From: Lautropia sp. SCN 69-89
GTDB taxonomy: Bacteria; Pseudomonadota; Gammaproteobacteria; Burkholderiales; Burkholderiaceae_E
Assembly (NCBI GenBank): GCA_001724855.1
Contig: MEED01000023.1
Coordinates: forward strand, 33,721-97,720
Reading direction: 5' to 3'
Length of the DNA: 64,000 bases
Each line of letters opens with the position of its first letter. The stretch's first letter is position 1. Positions 34,143 through 41,693 of this stretch are shown here, piece after piece. Both the position numbers and the translations under genes were made by a program. Below the pieces are notes generated by a model that did not search any database, was not told where the DNA came from, and saw nothing but the letters and a program-made list of their open reading frames with translations.

Positions 34143-35826
34143 AGCCGACCCGGCTGCGGCCCGGTCGCGGCAGGCTCCAGCCGGGACGCCGGATCACCGG
34201 CGCGGCGACTCCCTCGATCATCACGTTCAGGCAGGCGGGCAGGCCCGAAGCCTGCGCGCGCGCCGCCGCAGGACCGAGCTGCGCAGCTTCGGTCACCTGC
34301 TCGCCATGGCCGCCGAACGCTGCGCAGACCTGGTCGTAGCGCGTCGGCCGCAGCTCGCATCCCACGAGCCGGTCGGCGCCGTAGTCCTTCAACTGGATCT
34401 GGTACTCGGCGTTCCAGCGCGCGTCGTTGCCGACCACGGCGACGAACGGCAGTGCGTGGCGCACCGCCGTGTCGATCTCGGCGACATGGAAGCCGAACGT
34501 GCCGTCGCCCATCACGGCGACCACCGGCGCGTCGGGCTTGGCGGCACGCGCCGCCAACGCAAACGGCAGGCCGGCGCCGATCGAGCCTGCGACACCGTTG
34601 ATCACGCGATTCGGCGCCGACAGACAGGCCTGCGCCCATTGGCCGATCTCGCCACCGTCCGAAACCAGCACCGAGTCGGGATGCGCATCGAGCAGCGGCT
34701 GCAGCGGGCGACAGGCCTGCACCGGATGCAGCCGGTCGCGCTCGTTCGACGCCATGCCGTCCCACTCCGCTGGGCGCCACGCGATCGCGCTGTGCACCTC
34801 GAGCAACCAGGCGGCACGCGACGGTGATGCCGCGTCGCGCTGCTCGACTGCGCAGGCCGCCAGCGCCTCGATCGCAGCGAACGCATCGGCGACATGGGCG
34901 TCGGAAAGCCGGGCGCCGACCGCGCGCCGCGTACGTTCGATCTCGGCCTGCTCGGCGTCGACCTGAAGCACGACGGAATCCGCAGCGAAAACCGGCAGCT
35001 GGCCGAACTTCAGCGTGAAGTCGCAACGCTTGCCGAGAAGCAGCACGCAATCGGCCTGCGCCAGCATCTGCGCGAAGGCGCCGAGGCTCGGATCGTTCAC
35101 GCCGCGCGGGCTCTCCATGCCGATGACCGGCACGGCGATCGCCGCCTCGAGCCTGCGCAACTGCTCGCGCCCACGCTTCGTCATGCAGGCGGGCCCGGCG
35201 AGCACCAGCGGCCGCTTCGCCTGCCACAGGCGCGCGAGCGTCGAGTGCGCATCGGCTTTGGACAGGAGTCGGGCCGGGGCTTCGAATGCGCGCGCGTCCG
35301 GCAGGCAAGCTACGCCGGCCGACTCTTCGAGTACGTCGGTGGGCAGGCTCAGGTGAACCGGCCCCGGCCTGCCCGAGCGCGCGATCGCGATCGCCCGCGC
35401 CAGGTCGTTCGCAACCTCGGCGGCGCTGGCGCAGGTCCACGACGCCTTGGTGACCGGCGCGGCCATCTCCGCCTGGCGCATCTCCTGGAAGGCGCCCATG
35501 CCGCGCTGTCCGTTGGGCGCGTGCCCCGACAGCAGTACCACCGGCGCCTCGGCCATCTGCGCGGTGTAGAGCGCCGACACCGCGTTCGCATGGCCGGGCC
35601 CGCCGGTGACCAGCGCGATGCCCGGCTCGCCGGTGAGCCGCGCCCAGGCATCGGCCATGTGCACCGCCGCGGCCTCGTGGCGCGTGTGCAGCAGCGAGAT
35701 CCCGGCGTCGATGGTCGCGTCGAACACCGGCATCACGTGGTTGCCCGACAGCGTGAAGAGGCGCGCGACGCCGGCCGCGCGAAGCGCGCTTGCCAGCGCG
35801 TCGGCGCCGCGAAGGACTCGTGCCAT
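33997..35826 (-). CDS. Thiamine-diphosphate-dependent enzyme, acetolactate-synthase-like, substrate unknown
   Basis: The core of about 545 residues has the three TPP domains. E51 in HTRHEAAAVHMADAWA is the conserved activating glutamate, and TGGPGHANAVSALYTA lines the active site. The cofactor motif runs from VMGDGTFGFHVAEID to VVGNDARWNAEYQ. A middle domain (KRPLVLAGPACM) is present. It starts three bases after the flavoprotein stop, as last gene of the operon. The family homology ends near GVAAPVIRRPGW (about 34185). A further 60 or so arginine-rich residues run antisense through the exporter gene, suggesting a lost stop or a frame error. Acetolactate synthase, carboligase and decarboxylase are all possible; no regulatory subunit is present. 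Confidence 0.85.
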   Translation of the reverse strand: MARVLRGADALASALRAAGVARLFTLSGNHVMPVFDATIDAGISLLHTRHEAAAVHMADAWARLTGEPGIALVTGGPGHANAVSALYTAQMAEAPVVLLSGHAPNGQRGMGAFQEMRQAEMAAPVTKASWTCASAAEVANDLARAIAIARSGRPGPVHLSLPTDVLEESAGVACLPDARAFEAPARLLSKADAHSTLARLWQAKRPLVLAGPACMTKRGREQLRRLEAAIAVPVIGMESPRGVNDPSLGAFAQMLAQADCVLLLGKRCDFTLKFGQLPVFAADSVVLQVDAEQAEIERTRRAVGARLSDAHVADAFAAIEALAACAVEQRDAASPSRAAWLLEVHSAIAWRPAEWDGMASNERDRLHPVQACRPLQPLLDAHPDSVLVSDGGEIGQWAQACLSAPNRVINGVAGSIGAGLPFALAARAAKPDAPVVAVMGDGTFGFHVAEIDTAVRHALPFVAVVGNDARWNAEYQIQLKDYGADRLVGCELRPTRYDQVCAAFGGHGEQVTEAAQLGPAAARAQASGLPACLNVMIEGVAAPVIRRPGWSLPRPGRSRVGFRRCAAPVSRRRRSGSPIPLARCDGRATGDAGACPGTCRRARRAASSR

Positions 35827-35829
35827 CAG

Positions 35830-37560
35830 TCAGGCCGCTTCGTCGGCGGCGATCAGGCTCTGTCCGGGCCGAACACGCGTGAACTTCACCGATTCGCGAT
35901 CGATGCTCACGCCGCCGTCGCGCCATCGGGCGACCGTATAGGTGGATCGCTCCAGATCGCCGGGTTCCGGGTGATCCTCGCGGAAGTGCGCGCCGCGCGA
36001 GTCCTCGCGCGAAATCGCGGCCGCGGCGATCACGCGACTCACCGAGATCAGGCTCCTCAGGTTCATCCAGTCGTGCCAGCTCAGGTTGAACGCGCGGTCG
36101 GTGTCGGCCACACCGGTGCGCGACAGCTGCGCATCGAGCTCCCCGAGCCGCTTCGCCGCGCGCGCGAGCCCTTCGGCATTGCGCAGGATGCCGACGTCGT
36201 CCCACATGCACTCGTGGAGCGCCTCGCGGATCTCCTCGACGCTGCCGGGCGCGAGCGAGAACGGCGCCTCGTGCCCGGCGATGCTGCGCGCGATCGCGGC
36301 CATGTCCGGATCGCGATGCTCGGGATGCCTGCCGACCCAGGCGGCCATGCTGTCGCCGGCGATGCCGCCGAAGACGGTGGAATTGGCCACTCCGTTGCCG
36401 CCGAGTCGGTTCGCGCCGTGCACGCCGCCGGTGTCCTCGCCGGCGGCGAACAGACCGGTGAGCCGCGTCGTGCAATCGACGCCGAACACCACCCCGCCCA
36501 TCATGTAATGCGCGGTCGGGACGACCTCGACCAGGCCGCCCGCGAGGTCGAAGCCGCAATCGGCGCAGCGCTCGACCATGCCCTTGAACATCCGGCGCAC
36601 GTTCTCCGGACCGAGGTGGTCCATCCGGATGTAGACGCCGCCATTGGGCGAGGTGCGGCCCGCGCGCATTTCGGAATAGATCGAGCGCGAGACGATGTCG
36701 CGCGTCGCGCGCTCGGCGCGCGGATCGTAGCGCTGCATGAAGCGCTCGCTCGCGCCGTTGAGCAACTGTCCGCCGGCGCCGCGCAGGCCCTCCTCGAGCA
36801 CGGTGCCGGTCATCCTGGTGCCCGGCCCCGCGAGCAGCCCGGTGGGGTGGAACTGCACCATCTCCATGTCGCGCAACGCGAGCCCGGCGCGCAGCGCCAT
36901 CGCCAGCCCGTCACAGCTCTTGTCGCCCGACGGCGTGTGGTACTTGTACATCGTCGGGCCGCCGCCGGTGGCAAGCAGCACCGCCTTCGCCTGCACGAAG
37001 ACGAAGTCGCCCGTGCGCATGTCGATCATCAGCACACCGGCGAGCGCCGAGCCGTCGGCGGTGCGCACCAGTTCGATCGCGCGATGCTCCTCGAGCCGCC
37101 CGATGCCGCGCGACCAGACCTGCTCGGCCAGCCGGTTGATGATCTCGATGCCGGTGAGGTCGCCCTTGTGCACCGTGCGGTCGAAGGTCTGCCCGGCGAA
37201 AGCCTTCTGGTGCACCGTGCCATCGGGGTTGCGATCGAAGAAGCAGCCGAGTTCGTTCTCGAGCTCGTGGATGCGCTCGACCGCGCCGGTGACCAGCGTC
37301 CAGGCGAGATCCTGGTCGGACAGCCACTTGCTGCCCTCGATCGTGTCCATGAAGTGACGCTCGATCGAGTCGCCCTCGGCCAGCGCGACGTTGTAGCCGC
37401 CCTGCACCATCCGCGTGCAGCCGCTCTTGCCGAGCAGTCCCTTGACCGCCACCGTGATCGACAGCGCCGGATTGGCCTGGTGCGCATGCAGCGCGGCGAA
37501 CAGGCCCGCGCCGCCGGAGCCGAGAATCAGGATGTCGGTCTGCAGACTGCGCAGCTTCAC
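35830..37560 (-). CDS. SDH/FRD-like flavoprotein lacking the covalent-FAD histidine
   Basis: 576 residues from a GTG start at 37560 (GTGA overlap with the dehydratase beta gene). FAD-binding loop LILGSGGAGLFAALHA. Where SdhA and FrdA have His for the 8-alpha-histidyl-FAD bond, this protein has C48 (KSGCTRMVQGGYN), so FAD should be bound differently. Dicarboxylate-handling residues appear kept: H238 in QFHPTGL, an arginine in ERATRDIVSRS, histidine in VPTAHYMMGG and arginine in HGANRLGGNG. It is the last but one gene of an operon that also encodes an iron-sulfur subunit and two membrane anchors. A quinone-linked oxidoreductase of a C4-dicarboxylate analogue is inferred. Confidence 0.85.
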   Translation of the reverse strand: MKLRSLQTDILILGSGGAGLFAALHAHQANPALSITVAVKGLLGKSGCTRMVQGGYNVALAEGDSIERHFMDTIEGSKWLSDQDLAWTLVTGAVERIHELENELGCFFDRNPDGTVHQKAFAGQTFDRTVHKGDLTGIEIINRLAEQVWSRGIGRLEEHRAIELVRTADGSALAGVLMIDMRTGDFVFVQAKAVLLATGGGPTMYKYHTPSGDKSCDGLAMALRAGLALRDMEMVQFHPTGLLAGPGTRMTGTVLEEGLRGAGGQLLNGASERFMQRYDPRAERATRDIVSRSIYSEMRAGRTSPNGGVYIRMDHLGPENVRRMFKGMVERCADCGFDLAGGLVEVVPTAHYMMGGVVFGVDCTTRLTGLFAAGEDTGGVHGANRLGGNGVANSTVFGGIAGDSMAAWVGRHPEHRDPDMAAIARSIAGHEAPFSLAPGSVEEIREALHECMWDDVGILRNAEGLARAAKRLGELDAQLSRTGVADTDRAFNLSWHDWMNLRSLISVSRVIAAAAISREDSRGAHFREDHPEPGDLERSTYTVARWRDGGVSIDRESVKFTRVRPGQSLIAADEAA

Positions 37561-38171
37561 CGTGGTGTCACTCCGAGGCCGGCGAGCACCTGCGCGCGCC
37601 GCGCATCGACGTCGTGCCTGACCGTGTCGTAGAGGCTTGCGCCGTGACTGTCCATCGCCACGAGCAGCGGGCCGAAGTCGCGGATGCGGAACTTCCACAG
37701 CGACTCCGGGTTCAGGTCGTCGAGGTCGACGTCCTCGATGCTCTCGATCCAGGTGGTCTCCAGCGCCGCGGTGCCGCCGACGATCGCGAGGTAGACGCCG
37801 CCCAGGTCGCGAAACGCCGCGAGCGAGCCGTCGCGCAGCCCGCCCTTGCCGACGATGATGCGCACCCCGTCGCGCTCCATCAGCGGCCGGGTGAAGCGCT
37901 CCATGCGGTCCGATGTCGTCGTGCCGATGCACACCGGCGCATAGCCGGCCGGATGCTCCGCGCAGGGCTCGACCTTCTTCACGTTGGGCGCGGTGTGGAT
38001 CACCGCGTGTCCGCGCAGGTCGAAACGGGTGGTTCGCCCGCGGTCGAACATCGCGATCTGCGTGGCGTCGCGAATGCCGAACAGCGTGCGCTGGAGCGTG
38101 ACCGTGTCGTTCACGCGCAGCTGCCGGACCTGCTCCCCGGTGACCGGCGTGCTCAGTTCGTAGTGGGCCAT
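37557..38171 (-). CDS. Class I fumarase / L-tartrate dehydratase, beta subunit
   Basis: 204 residues corresponding to the C-terminal swivelling domain of class I hydro-lyases: RVNDTVTLQRTLFGIRDATQ, CAEHPAGYAPVCIGTTTSDR (substrate loop), IIVGKGGLRDGSLAAF and YLAIVGGTAALETTWIESIE. ATG at 38171, two bases after the alpha-subunit stop. Split alpha/beta enzymes of this family include fumarase, L-tartrate dehydratase TtdAB and mesaconase. Primary sequence by eye does not separate these. The neighbouring SDH-like complex and Bug receptor point to a four-carbon diacid or a substituted form. Confidence 0.88.
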   Translation of the reverse strand: MAHYELSTPVTGEQVRQLRVNDTVTLQRTLFGIRDATQIAMFDRGRTTRFDLRGHAVIHTAPNVKKVEPCAEHPAGYAPVCIGTTTSDRMERFTRPLMERDGVRIIVGKGGLRDGSLAAFRDLGGVYLAIVGGTAALETTWIESIEDVDLDDLNPESLWKFRIRDFGPLLVAMDSHGASLYDTVRHDVDARRAQVLAGLGVTPR

Positions 38172-38173
38172 GT

Positions 38174-39049
38174 TCAGAATCCGAACGACACGCCGTCGGG
38201 CGTGAACGTCGCCGTTGCGCGCCGCGCCGAGTGGCACTGCATGTTCACCGCCACCGGGTTCATCGTGATGTGCGTCGCGGCCAGCTCCACGTGGACCGCG
38301 AACGCGGTGGAGTCGCCGCCGAGCCCCTGCGGGCCGACGCCGAGGCGGTTGACGGCCGCGCTCAGCTGCTCCTCGATCTTCGCGCCTTCGGGGTCGCCGC
38401 AGCGGCTGCCCAGTTCGCGCGTGGCCGCGCGCTTGGCCAGCCCGACGCACAGGTCGGAGGTGCCGCCGATGCCCACGCCGACGATCGTGGGCGGGCAGGT
38501 CTTGCCGCCGGCCGCGATCACGCAGTCGACGACGAAGGTCTTGATCGCGTCGACGCCCTCGGCGGGAATCGCCATCTTCAGGAACGAGTTGTTCTCCGAG
38601 CCGCTGCCCTTGGGCACCATCTCGATCTGCAACACCTCGCTGCGGTCGCTGAAGTCGACGTGGATGACCGGCACCTCGATGCCGCAGGAGGTGTGCTCGT
38701 TGCGACGGGTGAGCGGATGCACGACCGACGAGCGCAGCGGATGCTCGCGCGTCGCGCGCTCGCAGCCCCTGCGGATCGCCTGCTTCAGCGCGTGCCCGTC
38801 GACCTCGACGCCGCGGCCGATCAGCACGTTGTAGATCGGGATGCCGGTGTCCTGGCACAGCAGGTTGTGCGTGTCTTCGGCCACCCGGATGTTGGTGACC
38901 ATCGTGGCCAGCACGCTCCTGGCGGTGCGGTCGGTCTCGCCCGCCGACAGGCGGGCGAATCCGTCCTTGATGTCGGGCGGCAGGATCTTCAGCGCCCGGA
39001 TGTAGAGCTCCCTGGCGGCCTCCTCGACCGCCTGCGGATCGACTTTCAA
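38174..39049 (-). CDS. Class I fumarase / L-tartrate dehydratase, alpha subunit (Fe-S)
   Basis: 291 residues from a TTG start at 39049, one base after the preceding stop; no earlier start exists in frame. Conserved blocks: EDTHNLLCQDTGIPIYNVLI (first cluster cysteine), NEHTSCGIEVPVIHVDF, PKGSGSENNSFLKMAIPAEG and AGGKTCPPTIVGVGIGGTSD (further cysteines). Together these form the labile [4Fe-4S] cluster that acts as Lewis acid in hydration/dehydration. Paired with the beta subunit at 37557-38171. The unusual TTG start and tight spacing suggest coupling to the upstream Bug receptor gene. Confidence 0.88.
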   Translation of the reverse strand: MKVDPQAVEEAARELYIRALKILPPDIKDGFARLSAGETDRTARSVLATMVTNIRVAEDTHNLLCQDTGIPIYNVLIGRGVEVDGHALKQAIRRGCERATREHPLRSSVVHPLTRRNEHTSCGIEVPVIHVDFSDRSEVLQIEMVPKGSGSENNSFLKMAIPAEGVDAIKTFVVDCVIAAGGKTCPPTIVGVGIGGTSDLCVGLAKRAATRELGSRCGDPEGAKIEEQLSAAVNRLGVGPQGLGGDSTAFAVHVELAATHITMNPVAVNMQCHSARRATATFTPDGVSFGF

Positions 39050-39050
39050 T

Positions 39051-40067
39051 TCAGTTCGCCTTCAGTTTGCGGCGCTCGACCACCTTCGCCCAGTGCGCCG
39101 ACTCCTTGTCGATCGCCGCGGCAAACTCGGCAGGCGATTTGCCGACCGGACTCATGCCGGCCACGAACAGCCGCGCCTTCATTTCGGTCTTGTCCAGCAC
39201 CTTGACGGTGTCGCGGTGGATCTTGTCGACGATGGCCGTCGGCGTGCCTGCCGGAGCCATGAAGCCGAACCAGCCGGTATTCTCGAAACCCGGCAATCCG
39301 CTCTCGGCAACGGTCGGGACGTCGGGCAGCAGCGGCGAGCGCGTCGCGCTCGTGACCGCCAGCGCGCGCAGGCGGCCGTTGCTCACGTACGGCGCGACGG
39401 CAGCGATGTTGCCCACCACCAGCTGCAGCGCACCCGAAACGAGGTCGGGATATGCGGCGCTCTCGCCCTTGTACGGGACGTGGGCGAGGTCGATGCCGGC
39501 GGCGTCGAGGAAACTTTCCCCCGCCATGTGCACCTGGCTGCCGATGCCGGCCGAACCGAAATTGAGCTTGCCCGGCTGGCTCTTCGCGTAGGCGATGAAC
39601 TCCTTCAGCGTCTTTCCGGGGACCGACGGATTCACGGCCACCACTTGCGGGCCGCTCGCGACGTTGGTCACCGGGATCAGATCCTTCTTCGCGTCGAACG
39701 GCATCTTCGCGTACATGTGCGGATTGACGGTGACGATGCTGCCCGAGGCCATCAGGATCGTGTAGCCGTCGGGCGCCGACTTCGCGACCGCGTCGGCGCC
39801 GATGTTGCCGCCCGCGCCGCCGCGGTTCTCCACCACCACCGGCTGTCCCCACATCTCCGAGAGGTCCTTGGCCACCGCGCGCGCGACCACGTCGGTGGTG
39901 CCGCCGGCCGCGAACGGCACGACGATCTTCACCGGCCGGGCGGGCCACGATTCCTGCGCGAAGGCCTGCTGCGGCGCCCAGAGCGCCAGCGTACAGGTGG
40001 CGGCCGCGAGGCCCATGATGGCTCGGCGATTGCGATCTGCGATGGTCTTCAAGGTCTGTCTCCTCAT
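39051..40067 (-). CDS. Bug-family periplasmic solute receptor without membrane partners in its operon
   Basis: 338 residues. Signal peptide GLAAATCTLALWAPQQAFAQ (cleavage near residue 38). The mature protein starts with the Bug motif WPARPVKIVVPFAAGGTTDV, followed by VVENRGGAGGNIGADAVAKS and GSAGIGSQVHMAG. It is embedded between the anchor subunit of the SDH-like complex and the dehydratase genes, with no tctA/tctB next to it. It could use the TctAB encoded at 22900-24859 or distant membrane partners. The receptor marks the operon as catabolic for an imported carboxylate rather than a housekeeping SDH locus. Confidence 0.92.
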   Translation of the reverse strand: MRRQTLKTIADRNRRAIMGLAAATCTLALWAPQQAFAQESWPARPVKIVVPFAAGGTTDVVARAVAKDLSEMWGQPVVVENRGGAGGNIGADAVAKSAPDGYTILMASGSIVTVNPHMYAKMPFDAKKDLIPVTNVASGPQVVAVNPSVPGKTLKEFIAYAKSQPGKLNFGSAGIGSQVHMAGESFLDAAGIDLAHVPYKGESAAYPDLVSGALQLVVGNIAAVAPYVSNGRLRALAVTSATRSPLLPDVPTVAESGLPGFENTGWFGFMAPAGTPTAIVDKIHRDTVKVLDKTEMKARLFVAGMSPVGKSPAEFAAAIDKESAHWAKVVERRKLKAN

Positions 40068-40109
40068 TGTTTCGATGCGACCGTCACGAATTCATGCGGT
40101 CGTCGTTCG

Positions 40110-40526
40110 CTAACCCACCAGCGCCAGCACGAAGGCGAGGCCCACGGCGAAGCCCAGGCCGGCCACTGCGGCGATCCAGTTCTTGCGCAGCCCCGACCAG
40201 GGCCTGAATTCGATCACGAGCAGGCGCAGCCCGCCAGTCAGGTGAATCGCCAACAGGACCACCAGCCCCCATTCGCCGAGCTTGAAAAGCGGCTGGTCGG
40301 CGAATCGCAGAAAGCCGTCGAGCGCAGCCTCGCCATGCAGCGCCTGCCCGAGCGCCCAGAAGTGCAGCGGCAGGAACGCAGCCAGCGCGATGCCCGACAG
40401 GCGATGCACGAGAAACGCCCACCACGCTGGATGACTGCGCGCGCGAAAGTCGTTGCGGCGCACCGCAAGCCGCGTCGCCGACGGCGCGCGCCGGCCCGCC
40501 ATGCCGCGATCGGTGGCCGCGCTCAT
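40110..40526 (-). CDS. SDH/FRD-like membrane anchor, second subunit
   Basis: 138 residues; the ATG at 40526 overlaps the previous stop. Three predicted membrane helices: about 35-58 (AWWAFLVHRLSGIALAAFLP), 84-105 (GEWGLVVLLAIHLTGGLRLL) and 115-137 (WIAAVAGLGFAVGLAFVLAL). H41, H55 and H95 are candidate heme or quinone-site residues. The H-R-x-S-G block of helix 1 is the typical SdhC/FrdC hallmark, although this is the second anchor gene. Subunit naming (C or D) is therefore left open. Confidence 0.75.
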   Translation of the reverse strand: MSAATDRGMAGRRAPSATRLAVRRNDFRARSHPAWWAFLVHRLSGIALAAFLPLHFWALGQALHGEAALDGFLRFADQPLFKLGEWGLVVLLAIHLTGGLRLLVIEFRPWSGLRKNWIAAVAGLGFAVGLAFVLALVG

Positions 40527-40864
40527 GCAACCACCGCGTAGACGGCGCGCAAGCCGAGAACGGCGAGCGCCAGCGCCACCACGATCGCCGCGGTGTTGGC
40601 CTGTTTCGGACTCCAGCCCAGCCATTCCTCCGCGATACGCGCGAGCCCGATCGGGACATGAACGGCACAGGCGATCACGAACGCGCCGTAGAAGATCGCC
40701 ACCGGCCAGCTGCCCTGAGTTCGCGCGAGGATCTCCGCGCCGCTCAATCCGCCGCGCACCGCGTAGACGACGGTTGCCAGATGGACGCTCACGAACAGCG
40801 CGAGCGCCATCGCACTGAGCCGCTGCAGGTACCAGAGCCTGGCTTGCGTGGCAGCGGAACTCAC
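40523..40864 (-). CDS. SDH/FRD-like membrane anchor, first subunit
   Basis: 113 residues with three predicted helices: about 15-36 (LSAMALALFVSVHLATVVYA), 54-76 (VAIFYGAFVIACAVHVPIGL) and 92-112. H28 and H69 are plausible heme ligands, one per helix. The start YLQRLSAMALALF resembles the SdhC/SdhD family entry segment with the conserved R-x-S. It lies between the iron-sulfur subunit and the second anchor. With two such small anchors the complex could carry up to two hemes, as in type A or B complexes, but ligand pairing cannot be decided from sequence alone. Confidence 0.75.
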   Translation of the reverse strand: MSSAATQARLWYLQRLSAMALALFVSVHLATVVYAVRGGLSGAEILARTQGSWPVAIFYGAFVIACAVHVPIGLARIAEEWLGWSPKQANTAAIVVALALAVLGLRAVYAVVA

Positions 40865-40902
40865 CGCGGGCTCCTCGACTCGTGCCCTTCACCGGCCATG
40901 CG

Positions 40903-41619
40903 TCACAACTCTCCGCGCATCGCGCGCCGTGCAACCAGCCGTTTCAACCCCGAAATGCCGGCGGTCGGCGCGATCGCCTTCGGGCAACGCTCGGTGCACG
41001 ACCCCTGCGTGTGGCACGCATGGCAGCCCGCGTCGCCCGCGACGGCCCGCAGCCGTTCGGCCTGGTCGATGTCGCGCAGGTCGTTCACCAGCGTCCACGC
41101 GCGATTGAGCGCAGCCGGGCCCACGTAGTCGGGCCGCCATGCGACCACGTCGCAGGAGGCATGGCAGACGCCGCAGCCGATGCACTCGATGCCCGCGTTC
41201 GCCGCGATGCGCTCGGGCGATGCGGGGTCGATCCGCGCGAAATCGTCGTGGCGCGTCTTCGCGCCGCGAAAGCGCCCCTTCGCGCGCGCCCACTTGTCGA
41301 AGAACTCGCCCATGTCGGTGGCCAGGTCCTTGATGACCGGCAGGTTCGACAGCGGTGCGATCTCCAGCGAATCGCCGTCGACCACCTTCGACACGTGCGT
41401 GCGACAGGTCCAGCGCGCGACGCCGTTGACGGTCATCGCGCACGAACCGCACATGCCGACCCGACAGGAAAAGCGGTAGCTCAGCGTCGGCTCGAGCCGA
41501 CGCTGGATGTAGGTGACGACGTCGAGCACCGTCTGGCTCGCCTGCCGCGGCACCTCGTAGGTGGAGAAATCGCCGTCGGCGCCGCCGCGCCAGACCTTCA
41601 CGCGCAAGTTGCTGGGCAT
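40903..41619 (-). CDS. SDH/FRD-like iron-sulfur subunit
   Basis: First gene of the eight-gene operon, 238 residues. The plant-type [2Fe-2S] cluster binds at FSCRVGMCGSCAMTVNG and RWTC. The [4Fe-4S]/[3Fe-4S] domain carries CIGCGVCHASCDV and HACHTQGSCTERCPKAI in the C-x2-C-x2-C and C-x5-C-x3-C-P spacings of SdhB/FrdB. It would pass electrons between the flavoprotein and the quinone pool. The housekeeping SDH genes normally sit together with gltA, which is absent here, so this is an additional, specialised complex. Confidence 0.9.
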   Translation of the reverse strand: MPSNLRVKVWRGGADGDFSTYEVPRQASQTVLDVVTYIQRRLEPTLSYRFSCRVGMCGSCAMTVNGVARWTCRTHVSKVVDGDSLEIAPLSNLPVIKDLATDMGEFFDKWARAKGRFRGAKTRHDDFARIDPASPERIAANAGIECIGCGVCHASCDVVAWRPDYVGPAALNRAWTLVNDLRDIDQAERLRAVAGDAGCHACHTQGSCTERCPKAIAPTAGISGLKRLVARRAMRGEL

Positions 41620-41655
41620 GGCGGCATTGTGCGGGTTTGGTCAGGCAAGCAAAAA

Positions 41656-41672
41656 CGATTTATTCTTCATCG
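41656..41672. promoter_or_regulatory. Candidate LysR-type operator between the SDH-like operon and lysR
   Basis: CGAT (41656-41659) and ATCG (41669-41672) are separated by nine bases in an A+T-rich pocket. A second small inverted repeat, CAAAG-N5-CTTTG (41677-41691), lies just before the lysR ATG. The 74-base gap between two divergent starts must hold both promoters and the LysR site; the half-sites fit the dyad layout of LysR targets but are short. Confidence 0.35.
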
Positions 41673-41693
41673 ATTACAAAGGAAAACTTTGGA

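Noticed and set aside
35830..41619. Housekeeping succinate dehydrogenase locus
   Set aside because: The covalent-FAD histidine is replaced by Cys, gene order is B-C-D-bug-dehydratase-A, gltA is absent, and a Bug receptor, LysR and TPP enzyme accompany it.
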